A stretch of DNA of 64,000 nucleotides from Amycolatopsis sp. NBC_00345 (GTDB lineage: Bacteria; Actinomycetota; Actinomycetes; Mycobacteriales; Pseudonocardiaceae), in the NCBI RefSeq assembly GCF_036116635.1, contig NZ_CP107995.1:5828001-5892000 (forward strand). Reading direction: 5' to 3'. Shown in pieces: positions 17,116 to 24,705 of this stretch; position 1 is the first letter of the stretch; each line of letters opens with the position of its first letter. Below the pieces are notes generated by a model. It saw nothing but the letters and a program-made list of their open reading frames with translations, searched no databases and was not told the origin of the DNA. The translations under genes and the position numbers were made by a program.

Positions 17116-17486
17116 TGTGCGCGCCGGACGTCTTGGTAGAGCGCGTCGACGTCCTCGATGCCCAGGCCGGCTTCGACCGCCCGGTCCATCCACTCGGCCA
17201 GATCCCGCCGCAACGGCGTCTCCCGCCCGCCCGCCTCACTGCCCAGCGAGCCGGTGATGAACGTGCCCACGCCCCGGCGTCCTTCGGCCAGGCCCGCGCG
17301 TTCCAGCTCGCGGTAGGCCTTGTTGACCGTGTTCGGGTTGATGGCGATCGCCGCCACGACCTCCCGGGTGGTGGGCAGCCGGTCGCCGGGCTTGAGCAGC
17401 CCGAGCCGCAGCGCCTGCTGCACCTGGTGGACGATCTGCAGGTAAGTGGAGACCCCGGACCGCCGGTCGATCCGGAACTCGATCAC
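17109..17486 (-). CDS. GntR-family regulator (YtrA subfamily)
   Basis: 125 residues. The N-terminal winged helix-turn-helix is complete (STYLQIVHQVQQALRLGLLKPGDRLPTTREVVAAIAINPNTVNKAYRELERAGL, residues 13-66), followed by only about 50 further residues. That short helical tail is the YtrA subgroup, which represses ABC-2-type exporter operons. It is placed between an ATPase/permease pair and another ATPase, all on the minus strand, matching that role. The start is a GTG at 17486, 50 bases after the permease stop, without a strong ribosome site. Confidence 0.9.
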   Translation of the reverse strand: MIEFRIDRRSGVSTYLQIVHQVQQALRLGLLKPGDRLPTTREVVAAIAINPNTVNKAYRELERAGLAEGRRGVGTFITGSLGSEAGGRETPLRRDLAEWMDRAVEAGLGIEDVDALYQDVRRAHY

Positions 17487-17536
17487 CTGGGTCAGCTTAG
17501 AGGGTGGCGGCGGCCCGTCCGGGCCGGACGCGGTGA

Positions 17537-18511
17537 TCACACCCTCCGGCGCAGGGCCCACCACGAAGCCAGTACCGCCGCGGCGGCGAGCACGGCGAAG
17601 ACCGCCGCCTCCACCCAGTGCACCGCCGTGGCCGACCCGGCCGGGAGCACGTCGGCGAACGACTTCGCCAGGCCGTGTTCCCGGTAGCAGGTGGCGAGGT
17701 CGGCCGAAGTCGCGGAGTTCCCGTGCGCCCCGCACGAAGCGACCTGGCTGTGCGCCGCTTTCGAGGAGATCTCCTGGCCCCCGGCCGTGAGGAAGCCGCT
17801 GCCGGTCACCTGCACGCCGCGGCCGGTCACCGCGGCCGTCGACGGGTCGTCGGACACCACGCGCTCGACCCCGCCGAGCGAGGGCTGCACGATGCTGAGC
17901 GCCACGCGGAGCACGAGGAACGACAGCAGCGTCACGGTCATCGCCACCAGCGTGCGCCGGGCCAGCGTCCCCACCGCCATCCCGATGGCGAGGCAGAACA
18001 GCAGGTACACCGCCGGGGAGACCCCGCTCGAACCGAACGTCGGATAGGCGTAGGGACCGCTGACCAGCGGCCCGAGCGAACCCGCCGTGTCGAGCCAGCC
18101 CGCCACCAGCAACTGCAGCACGACCAGCACCAGCACCGCGGGCGCCGCCGCCATGGCGAGCTTCGTGCCCATCCACCGGCCCCGCCCGACCGACTGGGTC
18201 AGCGCCAGCAGGTGCGTGCCGTGCTCCAGCTCGCGGGCGATCAACGGGGCGCCGCAGAACATGCCGAGCAGCACCGGCAGGGCGAGCAGGAAGAACTGGG
18301 CCGCCTTGAGCCGGTCGAACCAGGTGTCCTGGAACTCCCCCGTGCGCACGCGGCACGCTTCGTCCGCGGTGCCGGACAAGCAGTTCCCCAGCGCTGACAG
18401 GTCGGACTGCATCACACCGCGCAGCACCAGAACCGCGCCGCCGCCGGCGATCAGCAGGACCAGCAGCGAAACGAGCTGGGCCCGCTGCTGCCGCCACGCC
18501 ACCCAGATCAC
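17537..18511 (-). CDS. ABC-2-type transporter permease
   Basis: 324 residues with about six hydrophobic segments (LVSLLVLLIAGGGAVLVL, FFLLALPVLLGMFCGAPL, APAVLVLVVLQLLVAGWL, VYLLFCLAIGMAVGTLA, VAMTVTLLSFLVLRVAL, AAVFAVLAAAAVLASWWAL) and the ARELEHGTHLLALTQSVGRGRW loop found in ABC-2 permeases. A large extracellular loop with Cys residues lies before the last segment. The start GTG overlaps the ATPase stop as GTGA, so both are translated together. Substrate unknown; YtrA-controlled pumps often respond to cell-wall antibiotics. Confidence 0.87.
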   Translation of the reverse strand: MIWVAWRQQRAQLVSLLVLLIAGGGAVLVLRGVMQSDLSALGNCLSGTADEACRVRTGEFQDTWFDRLKAAQFFLLALPVLLGMFCGAPLIARELEHGTHLLALTQSVGRGRWMGTKLAMAAAPAVLVLVVLQLLVAGWLDTAGSLGPLVSGPYAYPTFGSSGVSPAVYLLFCLAIGMAVGTLARRTLVAMTVTLLSFLVLRVALSIVQPSLGGVERVVSDDPSTAAVTGRGVQVTGSGFLTAGGQEISSKAAHSQVASCGAHGNSATSADLATCYREHGLAKSFADVLPAGSATAVHWVEAAVFAVLAAAAVLASWWALRRRV

Positions 18512-19416
18512 GCCGTTACCTCCTCGTGCGAACGCAAGTAGCCGAGGGCGAGCTGCCCCAGCGTGGGCCGGTGCCACCGCCACCGCGGATCGGGTGGTGC
18601 GGAGAAAGCCGCGGACACCAGCAGTTGCCGTACGCCCGGCCGGTTCGCCGAGTCGATCACCGCGTGCGGCGGGACCGGCGGCCGTCCGTCCGGCGGCCCG
18701 GTCAGGATCGCATGCCCCGCCACGAGTCCCGCGATGTCACCCGCGAGCCGGGCCCGTCCGGCGGTCAGCAGCACCAGGTGGTCGCACACCTCCTCCAGCT
18801 CCGCCAGCACGTGCGACGACAGCACCACCGTCATCTCCTGCCGCTGCTGTTCCGCGCGGAGCAGTTCCAGCACCGCGGTCCTGGCCAGCGGATCAAGGTC
18901 GGCCAGCGGCTCGTCCAGCAACAGCAGCCGCGGCCGGGTCCCGAGCGCCACGGCGAGCGCCACCCGGGTCCGCTGCCCGCCGGACAGCGACGAGACCTTC
19001 GCCGTCAGCGGCACCCGCGCCTGCTCGACGAGCCACTCGGCGTACTCCTGGTCCCACCCCGGGTTGGCGGACCGGCCGAAGCGCAGCATCTGCGCGACGG
19101 TGAACTGCGGGTAGAGCGGTTTGTGCTGGGCCAGAAAGGAAATCCGCGGATCCGGGACCGTCCACGGCGGCTCGGTCCCGTACACCGACACCGAGCCCTC
19201 GGTCGGCCGCCCGGTCCCCGAGAGCAACCCCAGCAACGTGCTCTTGCCCGCGCCGTTCGGCCCGACCAATGCCACCATCCGCGGGCCGGGGATCTCCAGC
19301 TCGCACCCCCGCAGGCCCCAGCCGCGGCGATACCGCCGGCCCAGCCGCGCGGCGTGCACGGCGAGCCGGTCCCCCGGCACCGGCATCCCTGCCACCCCAG
19401 GCCTTCCCCTCGTCAC
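18508..19416 (-). CDS. ABC transporter ATP-binding protein (partner of the ABC-2 permease)
   Basis: About 302 residues with Walker A GPNGAGKST, signature SSLSGGQRTRVALAVAL, Walker B LLLLDEPLADLDPLA and H-loop VVLSSHVLAELEEV. The C-terminal region ends LGQLALGYLRSHEEVTA, closely parallel to the ATPase at 16125, so the two are paralogues. The GTG at 19416 sits five bases after the preceding stop; GTG 19440 and ATG 19386 are alternatives. It forms a unit with the upstream secreted protein and the downstream permease and GntR gene. Confidence 0.9.
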   Translation of the reverse strand: MTRGRPGVAGMPVPGDRLAVHAARLGRRYRRGWGLRGCELEIPGPRMVALVGPNGAGKSTLLGLLSGTGRPTEGSVSVYGTEPPWTVPDPRISFLAQHKPLYPQFTVAQMLRFGRSANPGWDQEYAEWLVEQARVPLTAKVSSLSGGQRTRVALAVALGTRPRLLLLDEPLADLDPLARTAVLELLRAEQQRQEMTVVLSSHVLAELEEVCDHLVLLTAGRARLAGDIAGLVAGHAILTGPPDGRPPVPPHAVIDSANRPGVRQLLVSAAFSAPPDPRWRWHRPTLGQLALGYLRSHEEVTA

Positions 19417-19420
19417 GGTC

Positions 19421-19804
19421 TCAGTACGAGCAGTCGACACGGGGCCCTGCCGTGCTGCCGCCCGCGACGCAGGTGAAGGTCTTCCCCGCGTCGATCGGTG
19501 CGTAGCCGATCACCGGAACGCCGTTGCTGCGGAAGGTCACGGTGCTCCACACCCCCGGCGGCGTGGCGAGCGCCTGCGTGGTGTTCGCGGGCTGCTCGTA
19601 GGCGTAGCCGTCGCCCGTCGCGGTGACCAGCCGGACCTCCAGCGGATACCCGGCGGTGGTGACCGTGAGTGGCGTCGAATCGGCTTCCCGTGCGGCGGGG
19701 CGCTGGTCCGCGAAGGCCACCCCGGACAGCGCGATCGCCGAAACGGTGGCGGCGAGCGCCCCGGCGGCCACCCGTCCGGCGACCCGGCGGTTGTGTTCGG
19801 TCAC
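19421..19804 (-). CDS. Secreted protein of unknown function
   Basis: 127 residues with a Sec signal peptide (VTEHNRRVAGRVAAGALAATVSAIALSGVAFA, cleavage about residue 32) and a mature domain with two Cys near the end (FTCVAGG and VDCSY) likely to form a disulfide. It is the first gene of the exporter unit, with AGGAGG nine bases before the GTG. The AT-rich upstream stretch (19820-19850, TTAACTACCTAACTAGTG) is a plausible promoter/GntR operator. Function not recognised. Confidence 0.75.
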   Translation of the reverse strand: MTEHNRRVAGRVAAGALAATVSAIALSGVAFADQRPAAREADSTPLTVTTAGYPLEVRLVTATGDGYAYEQPANTTQALATPPGVWSTVTFRSNGVPVIGYAPIDAGKTFTCVAGGSTAGPRVDCSY

Positions 19805-19973
19805 GGATTTGCCTCCTTGGCTATTTAACTACCTAACTAGTGAAACTAAGGCGACCGTAGCACTCTTTCGTGGGACTTGCCGGGGGTGCCCGAGCGAGGC
19901 GAGCTTGACCGTGCCGCGACGGCACAGTTTCGAATGGCCGCCGGCGCGACACCGAGCAACTCAAGGAGAAGAC

Positions 19974-20621
19974 ATGAGCTGGACCCTGCCGCAACGGCTG
20001 TACCTGCTGAGCTATCACGGGGAAAAGGGCAGGCTCGACCTCGCCTCGGTCCTGGTGCGCGGCCAGCTGATGCGCGCCGCGGCGGTGGCCGAGCTGGCCA
20101 TCGGAGGGCAGCTCGTCGACCAGGGCGGCAAGGCCGGCCGCGTCCCCGGCCGCCCGGCGCCGGAGGACCCGTTCCTGGCCGACGTCCTGGAGTACGTCTC
20201 GCCGGACAAGCCGCGCCGCTGGTTCACCGTGGTGGACCACCGGTGGGCGAAGGCCGAAAGCACGGTGAAGGACCAGCTGGCCGGGAACGGGACGATCACC
20301 GTCGGCAAGGGCAAGGCACTGGGGCTGATCCCGGTGGAAGAGATCACCCTGGGCAATCCGCACGAGGTGACCGGCCTGCGGGAGACGACGAGGAACGCGG
20401 TGCTCCTCGGCCGCGACCCGGCCACCGTCCCGGCGGACGAAGCGGCCCTGGCCCTGTTCGCCGCCGAGGGCGACGTCGGCAGCGTGTTCACCCACAAGGA
20501 GCGGTCCCGGCACAAGGGCGAATTCAAGGCGCTGGCCAAGCAGTTCGACGCCACCGTCCCCGGGGTGCGCAAGGCGCTCCAGCTGTCCATCGCGACCCGC
20601 CGGGGCGCCGCGGCCGGCTGA
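19974..20621 (+). CDS. GPP34 (Golgi phosphoprotein 3-like) family protein
   Basis: 215 residues matching the GPP34 fold of actinobacterial proteins: LPQRLYLLSYHGEKGRL at the N-terminus, LVRGQLMRAAAVAELAIGGQL, and the helical C-terminal part ending GVRKALQLSIATR. In eukaryotes the fold binds PI4P; bacterial members are of unknown role. Ribosome site AAGGAGAAG precedes the ATG. The gene is single, divergent from the exporter unit. Confidence 0.85.
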   Translation: MSWTLPQRLYLLSYHGEKGRLDLASVLVRGQLMRAAAVAELAIGGQLVDQGGKAGRVPGRPAPEDPFLADVLEYVSPDKPRRWFTVVDHRWAKAESTVKDQLAGNGTITVGKGKALGLIPVEEITLGNPHEVTGLRETTRNAVLLGRDPATVPADEAALALFAAEGDVGSVFTHKERSRHKGEFKALAKQFDATVPGVRKALQLSIATRRGAAAG

Positions 20622-20688
20622 GGCGCGGTCGGTCCAAGGTGGCCGGTCCGGGGTTCATACCTTAGAATTTATGACACACATCACGCCT

Positions 20689-20806
20689 GCTAGGGGTTGA
20701 GTATGCCGCAGCGGCACAGTGTCTTATACCCGTTTTAGGCTAAGACGAGGTGAACGGCTTCAAGCCGCTTCGCCTCGTCGGCCCATACATCCAGTGAACC
20801 CCTAGC
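20689..20806 (+). ncRNA. Candidate structured leader of the type VII-like operon
   Basis: A closing stem GCTAGGGGTT (20689-20698) pairs exactly with AACCCCTAGC (20797-20806). Inside are a hairpin GTCTTA...TAAGAC around CCCGTTTTAGG (about 20720-20747) and a longer hairpin GACGAGG...CCTCGTC (about 20745-20780) that continues inward with one bulge to CGGCT-TCA-AGCCG. The two inner hairpins share GAC, so they are either adjacent or alternative. The element ends 33 bases before the YbaB-like start. It could be a riboswitch-like leader, attenuator or operator array; no known class was recognised. Confidence 0.4.
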
Positions 20807-20838
20807 GGTGACCCTAACGGACCGAGTCGAGGCGGCGC

Positions 20839-21516
20839 ATGCAACCTAATCTTGAACCTGGCGAGGACTTCGCCCTTCTCTTGGAGCGAGAGGCCAGGAA
20901 ACTCCAGGAGAAGGGCGAAGCGCTCGCCGCCGCGTTCGCCGCCTCCGGCTCCACCGTGCGGTCTTCGGACGGCTCGGTGACGGTGAAGGTCGAGGCCAAC
21001 GGCTCACTGAGCTCCATCGAGTTCGGCAACCGGGCCTGCGCGATGGGACCGGCCAACCTCTCCTCGCTGGTGATGAAGACCGTGCGCGAGGCCCAGCTCA
21101 AGACCGCCGGCAAGATCGCGGATTCCTACACCGAGATCAACGGCGACGACCAGGCCGCCGAGCTGGTCCGCACCTTCCTTCCGAAGGTCGAGGACACCGA
21201 GGAAGGCGCCCAGGAGAACCCCGAGCAGAACAAGTGGGCCCCGGAGGCGTACGAGGAGGAGCCGCCGCCGGCCGCGCGCCGGATGCCGCCGCCGCAGCAG
21301 CAGCCGGGCCGCCCGATGCCGCCGCAACCCGGACGCCCCCTGCCGCCGCAGCCGGGCCGGCCGATGCCACCGCAGCCGGGTGGGGCCGTGCCGCCGCAGT
21401 CAGGGCCGCCGATGCCGCCGCAGCCGGGCCGCCCGGTACGGCCGCCGAACCCGCCCCCGCCCCCGCCCCGGCGACCGCACTCCGACCCGGACGACGATGA
21501 AATGAGCCCCTGGTGA
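20839..21516 (+). CDS. YbaB/EbfC-like DNA-binding protein with proline-rich tail
   Basis: 225 residues. Residues 10-110 look like the YbaB/EbfC nucleoid-associated fold: a long helix (FALLLEREARKLQEKGEALAAAFAA), beta strands (GSVTVKVEANGSLSSIEFG) and a second helix (ANLSSLVMKTVREAQLKTAGKIADSY). Residues 135-225 are a proline-rich tail with repeated PMPPQPGRP-type units. This pairing recurs upstream of type VII secretion-like genes in actinobacteria. It begins an operon of three genes with 4-base overlaps. GAGGCGG precedes the ATG. Confidence 0.8.
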   Translation: MQPNLEPGEDFALLLEREARKLQEKGEALAAAFAASGSTVRSSDGSVTVKVEANGSLSSIEFGNRACAMGPANLSSLVMKTVREAQLKTAGKIADSYTEINGDDQAAELVRTFLPKVEDTEEGAQENPEQNKWAPEAYEEEPPPAARRMPPPQQQPGRPMPPQPGRPLPPQPGRPMPPQPGGAVPPQSGPPMPPQPGRPVRPPNPPPPPPRRPHSDPDDDEMSPW

Positions 21517-21848
21517 GCGACGGAATCAAAACGCAGTACGAGGCGCTTGGCGCTTTCGCCACCAGCCTCGACAAGATCGAAGAGCAGTTGCAGAAGAGCG
21601 CGGACATGGTGGGCAGCTGCGTCGGCGACCCCGGCATCTTCGGCATCACCGGCGGCCAGCTCTATGGGGCCGGCGCCAGCATGCACTGCGCGAAGGCACG
21701 GGATCATCTGCACGATTACTCGGCGAAGGTGAAGGACTTCTCCGACAAGGTGCGCGATTCCGCGAAGAAGTATCAGGAAGGCGACAAGGACGCGGAAGAC
21801 TCCATCATGAGCGCCGCCAAGGGCCTCGGAGAGGTGAAGGTCAAGTGA
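21513..21848 (+). CDS. EspC/WXG100-like small helical protein
   Basis: 111 residues, almost all helix, with a central turn (GDPGIFGITGGQLYGAG) between two long amphipathic helices (TQYEALGAFATSLDKIEEQLQKSADMVG and ARDHLHDYSAKVKDFSDKVRDSAKKYQ). This matches EspC/DUF2580-type relatives of WXG100 proteins that accompany type VII secretion substrates. No strict WXG is present. GTG start overlaps the previous stop (GTGA). It is likely the co-secreted or chaperone partner of the next gene product. Confidence 0.75.
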   Translation: MSDGIKTQYEALGAFATSLDKIEEQLQKSADMVGSCVGDPGIFGITGGQLYGAGASMHCAKARDHLHDYSAKVKDFSDKVRDSAKKYQEGDKDAEDSIMSAAKGLGEVKVK

Positions 21849-23131
21849 GCGACGAGTACCACCGCGGCGATGTCGGGAACGGCAGTGGTATCAGCGCCGA
21901 CGACTTCAAGGACCCGAAGAACCCGGGCGGGGGCGACAGCGCCGGCGCGGGCTTCTTCGACACGGCGTTCGGGCTGAAGAAAGCGGTTGCCGAAGGCGAC
22001 AGTCTCAGCATCGGCATGGCCTCGGTCGGCATGGCGGTCGACATTCTCGGCATGGTCCTCGACCCGCTCGGATCGCTGCTCACCGCCGGGATCGGCTGGC
22101 TGATCGAGCACCTGGTCATCTTCCGCTGGCCGCTGGACGTCCTGATGGGCGACCCGAAGGGCATCGACGCGGCCAAGGAGGCGATCTGGGCCGAGGGCAA
22201 GACCGTGAAGGGACTGTCGGACGCCCACGCGAAGGCCACCCAAGACGTCCTGAAGAGCTGGACGGGCCAGGCGGCCGACACGTTCCGCACCGACATGGAG
22301 GGCGTCGCCGCCCAGCTCGACGCCCTGTCCGACTACGTCAACCTCGCCGGCAAGCAGATGGCGATCGCGGGCGGCCTCATCGGTACCGTCCGCGGCATCA
22401 TCCGTGACCTCATCGCGATGACACTGGCCGGCATCCTCAAGGCCGCGATCATCGCGGTGGCGCTGGCGCCGGTGACGTTCGGCGGCTCGATCATCGCGGC
22501 GATCACCAGCACGATCATCGAAGTCGGCGTGGCGATCGGCAAGATCGGCACGAAGATCGCCGACCTCGCCAAGAAGCTGGCCGAGATGCTCAAGCTGCTG
22601 GCCAAGACCCGCGGCGCGGCCGACGACGTCGTGAAGAACACGGTCGGCGGCAATCTCGGCAAGATCAAGGTGCCGCCGAAGACCGGGCCGTACACCCCCA
22701 AGCCGCCGCCGGACAAGCCGATGATCAAGGAGAACGGCGAGCCCGGGGACAAAACCCCCGAGGGCGAAGGCAAGCCGGGCGACAAGGACCCCACCACGCC
22801 GGAGGGCAAAAAGCCGGAGAAGGTCGGCGACATGGTCACCCGGGTGGTCCGCGAAAAGCTGGAAAAGGAACTGCGAAAAGAAGTCAAAACGCAGAACGAC
22901 CAGGTCGAAATGGACGCGGCCCTCAAGAATTTCGACAAGTGGTGCGGCGCGCCGATCTCCCTCACCAGTGGGAACTCCAAGAAAGCCCTGGAGGGAATCG
23001 AAAAGATCGTGAAGATCATGAGCGACCCGACGTACGGTGCTCAGGGTATGGGCGGGAAGATCATCGTCGACATGATGAAGAACATCCCGCCCGCCGCGAC
23101 AGCCAAGCCCGAGGAAGAAAAGGCGAGTTAA
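21845..23131 (+). CDS. Type VII-secretion-like protein with SWTG helical domain
   Basis: 428 residues. Residues 35-250 form a helical domain with hydrophobic segments (VDILGMVLDPLGSLLTAGIGWLIEH; AGGLIGTVRGIIRDLIAM; ILKAAIIAVALAPVTFGGSI) and a WXG-like turn SWTGQAADTFR near 139. The same order occurs at the N-terminus of the RHS protein at 43020 (LSMVMDPFGSILAAGVGWLMEH; SWTGPAGDAYR; VGAVRSMVRDIIAQL). A Pro/Lys/Gly/Asp linker (280-325) leads to a short C-terminal domain (KNFDKWCGAPISLTSGNSKKALEGIEKI) of unknown function. No immunity gene follows. GTGA overlap with the preceding gene. Confidence 0.75.
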   Translation: MSDEYHRGDVGNGSGISADDFKDPKNPGGGDSAGAGFFDTAFGLKKAVAEGDSLSIGMASVGMAVDILGMVLDPLGSLLTAGIGWLIEHLVIFRWPLDVLMGDPKGIDAAKEAIWAEGKTVKGLSDAHAKATQDVLKSWTGQAADTFRTDMEGVAAQLDALSDYVNLAGKQMAIAGGLIGTVRGIIRDLIAMTLAGILKAAIIAVALAPVTFGGSIIAAITSTIIEVGVAIGKIGTKIADLAKKLAEMLKLLAKTRGAADDVVKNTVGGNLGKIKVPPKTGPYTPKPPPDKPMIKENGEPGDKTPEGEGKPGDKDPTTPEGKKPEKVGDMVTRVVREKLEKELRKEVKTQNDQVEMDAALKNFDKWCGAPISLTSGNSKKALEGIEKIVKIMSDPTYGAQGMGGKIIVDMMKNIPPAATAKPEEEKAS

Positions 23132-23158
23132 CCGCCAACCGCCGGCTCCCGTTTTGCC

Positions 23159-23205
23159 GTCAAGGCCTCCTTACCCGCGTCCGACGCGGGTAAGGAGGCC
23201 TTGAC
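23159..23205. terminator. Long bidirectional terminator
   Basis: A 23-base arm beginning GTCAAGGCCTCCTTACCC and its exact complement flank a single base, so nearly all 47 bases are self-complementary. It sits between the stops of convergent genes (type VII-like operon and ridA-like gene). Confidence 0.85.
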
Positions 23206-23218
23206 GGACTTCTGGCGG

Positions 23219-23626
23219 TCAGTCGAGGACCGCGGTCGCCTCGACCTCGACCAGAACGTCGGGCTCGGCCAGCGCGGCGACGCCGATCCCGGTCAGCGGC
23301 GGCATCGGCGTGACGCCCAGCTTCGCCGACGCCCGGGCGACGCCCTCCGCGAACAGCGGCATCTTGTCCTCGGTCCAGTCGACCAGGTAGACGGTCAGCT
23401 TCACCACGTTGTCGAACGTGGCGCCGACTTCGGCCAGCGCGGTGCCGATGTTGAGGTAACACTGCTCGACCTGGGCGGCGAAGTCGCCTTCGCCCACCTT
23501 TCCCCCGTCGGCGTCGCGGGCGATCTGACCAGCGATGAAGACCAGCTTCGATCCCGTGGCGACCGAAACCTGCCGGTAGATGCCGACCTCAGGCAGCCCC
23601 TTGGGGTTGACCAGGGTGATAGCCAT
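23219..23626 (-). CDS. RidA family protein (enamine/imine deaminase)
   Basis: 135 residues of the YjgF/YER057c/UK114 fold: ITLVNPKGLPEVGIYRQVSVATGSKLVFIAGQIARD, the GTALAEVGATFDNVVKLTVYLVDW stretch, and the C-terminal PDVLVEVEATAVLD. RidA proteins hydrolyse reactive enamines/imines or act as chorismatase-like enzymes. The start at 23626 follows AAGGAG. It is divergent from a TetR regulator, with a 30-bp perfect palindrome between the starts, so it is almost certainly the TetR target. Confidence 0.9.
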   Translation of the reverse strand: MAITLVNPKGLPEVGIYRQVSVATGSKLVFIAGQIARDADGGKVGEGDFAAQVEQCYLNIGTALAEVGATFDNVVKLTVYLVDWTEDKMPLFAEGVARASAKLGVTPMPPLTGIGVAALAEPDVLVEVEATAVLD

Positions 23627-23656
23627 GCTGACTCCTTGTCCGTGCGAGCTGGTCCC

Positions 23657-23686
23657 CAAACCATAGCATTGCAATGCTATGGTTTG
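23657..23686. promoter_or_regulatory. 30-bp perfect palindromic TetR operator
   Basis: The half-site CAAACCATAGCATTG (23657-23671) is followed immediately by its exact complement CAATGCTATGGTTTG. It ends four bases before the TetR ATG and lies 31 bases from the RidA start, so binding would block both divergent promoters. Confidence 0.8.
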
Positions 23687-23690
23687 ACCC

Positions 23691-24317
23691 ATGGCGAGGA
23701 TGAAGGATCCCGCGGTCCGCACTCAGCTCCTCGAGCGCGCCGCACATCTGCTCCGTACCCGCGAGCCCCTCACCCTGCGCTCGCTGGTGGCCGGGACCGG
23801 GGTGTCCACAATGGCCGTCTACACCTACTTCGGTGATATGGACGGCGTCTGGAAAGCCTTGCGGCAGGAGGGTTTCACCCGCCTGGCGGCCAGATTCGCG
23901 GATGTGGCCCCCTCCGGCGACCCGGTCGAGGACCTGACCGTCCTGATCACCGCCTACCTCGGCAACGCCCTCGACCACACCGACCTGTACCGGGTCATGT
24001 TCGACGCGAGCTTCGCCCTCGAAGACCTCAAGGCCGCGGACGCGACCCTGGAGTACCTGGTCCAAGCCGCCGGCCGGGCTACCGCCGCCGGCCGCTTCCG
24101 CGCCGGGACCGACCCGCTGGAACTGGCGACCCAGAGCTGGACCATCGCCCACGGACTGGTCTCCCTGGTCGCGAACGGCCCGTTGCCCCGCGAAACGCTC
24201 GCGAACGGCGTCCCGCTGCTGATCGGGCTGTTCGTCCACAGGGGAGACGACCCCCGCAAGTGCCGTCGCTCGGTCGAGAGCGGCTGGAAGAAACTGCGGC
24301 CGCACAACGGGTCCTAG
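23691..24317 (+). CDS. TetR/AcrR-family regulator
   Basis: 208 residues. The HTH is at 10-55 (RTQLLERAAHLLRTREPLTLRSLVAGTGVSTMAVYTYFGDMDGVWKAL), the rest is the ligand and dimer domain with a TetR_C-like WTIAHGLVSLVANG. The palindrome touching its start implies autorepression and control of the ridA-like gene. The last codons (GGG TCC TAG) lie exactly at the left target duplication of the IS-bounded unit, and the stop is preserved. Confidence 0.9.
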   Translation: MARMKDPAVRTQLLERAAHLLRTREPLTLRSLVAGTGVSTMAVYTYFGDMDGVWKALRQEGFTRLAARFADVAPSGDPVEDLTVLITAYLGNALDHTDLYRVMFDASFALEDLKAADATLEYLVQAAGRATAAGRFRAGTDPLELATQSWTIAHGLVSLVANGPLPRETLANGVPLLIGLFVHRGDDPRKCRRSVESGWKKLRPHNGS

Positions 24318-24335
24318 ATGACCAATTCCAAGGGG

Positions 24336-24383
24336 TCAGTGGTAGTCCGAGGTGAGGGAGCGGTAGACCGGGCCGCTGATCTT
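24336..24383 (-). pseudogene. C-terminal remnant of an IS982-family transposase
   Basis: On the minus strand this reads KISGPVYRSLTSDYH followed by a stop, nearly the same as the end of the transposase at 27492 (KIGGPVYRSLTAYDH). Resemblance stops abruptly at about 24384. It marks the truncated left copy of the element. Confidence 0.75.
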
Positions 24384-24665
24384 GCTCGACGCTATGCGCC
24401 GCCCTCGATGAGCAGTTGCGCAGTGGCCCATCAACGCCGACACCACTCGAAGCGTCGGACCCACAGTTGCGGTCATATGGCATCACGCTTCGCCCGCCGT
24501 TCCATCACCAACGGCACCTCACCGAGGTGGGCCCTAGTCTCGATCGTTGGCACCGCAGTACGTCCTCGGCCCTGTTGTCATGCGACCCCCAGGTGCAGAT
24601 GGCGGCTCCCAGGTGTTGTTGGCGGCTGGGCGAGGGGGTCAGCGGGATTGTGCGTCGACAGTTCT
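24384..24665. other. No gene recognised inside the left part of the IS-bounded unit
   Basis: About 280 bases with only short frames, none with a ribosome site or family motif. Probably rearranged debris between the transposase remnant and the GNAT fragment. Confidence 0.5.
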
Positions 24666-24705
24666 GGGAGACCAGAAATTTCCCGCGGGAAATCACCGGT
24701 CTCCC
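24666..24705. repeat. Nested palindrome at the GNAT-fragment breakpoint
   Basis: GGGAGACC (24666-24673) and GGTCTCCC (24698-24705) enclose ATTTCCCGCGGGAAAT (24678-24693), itself a perfect 16-bp palindrome. It overlaps the point where the GNAT similarity ends and could be a terminator or a recombination scar. Confidence 0.5.

Noticed and set aside
11058..19804. Antibiotic biosynthetic cluster around the AfsR-like regulator and exporters
   Set aside because: No PKS, NRPS, terpene, lanthipeptide or tailoring genes are present; exporters with a YtrA-type repressor are common stand-alone units.
20689..20806. Known riboswitch (ydaO/cyclic-di-AMP type) before the YbaB-like gene
   Set aside because: The conserved core bases of that class were not found; kept only as an unclassified structured leader.
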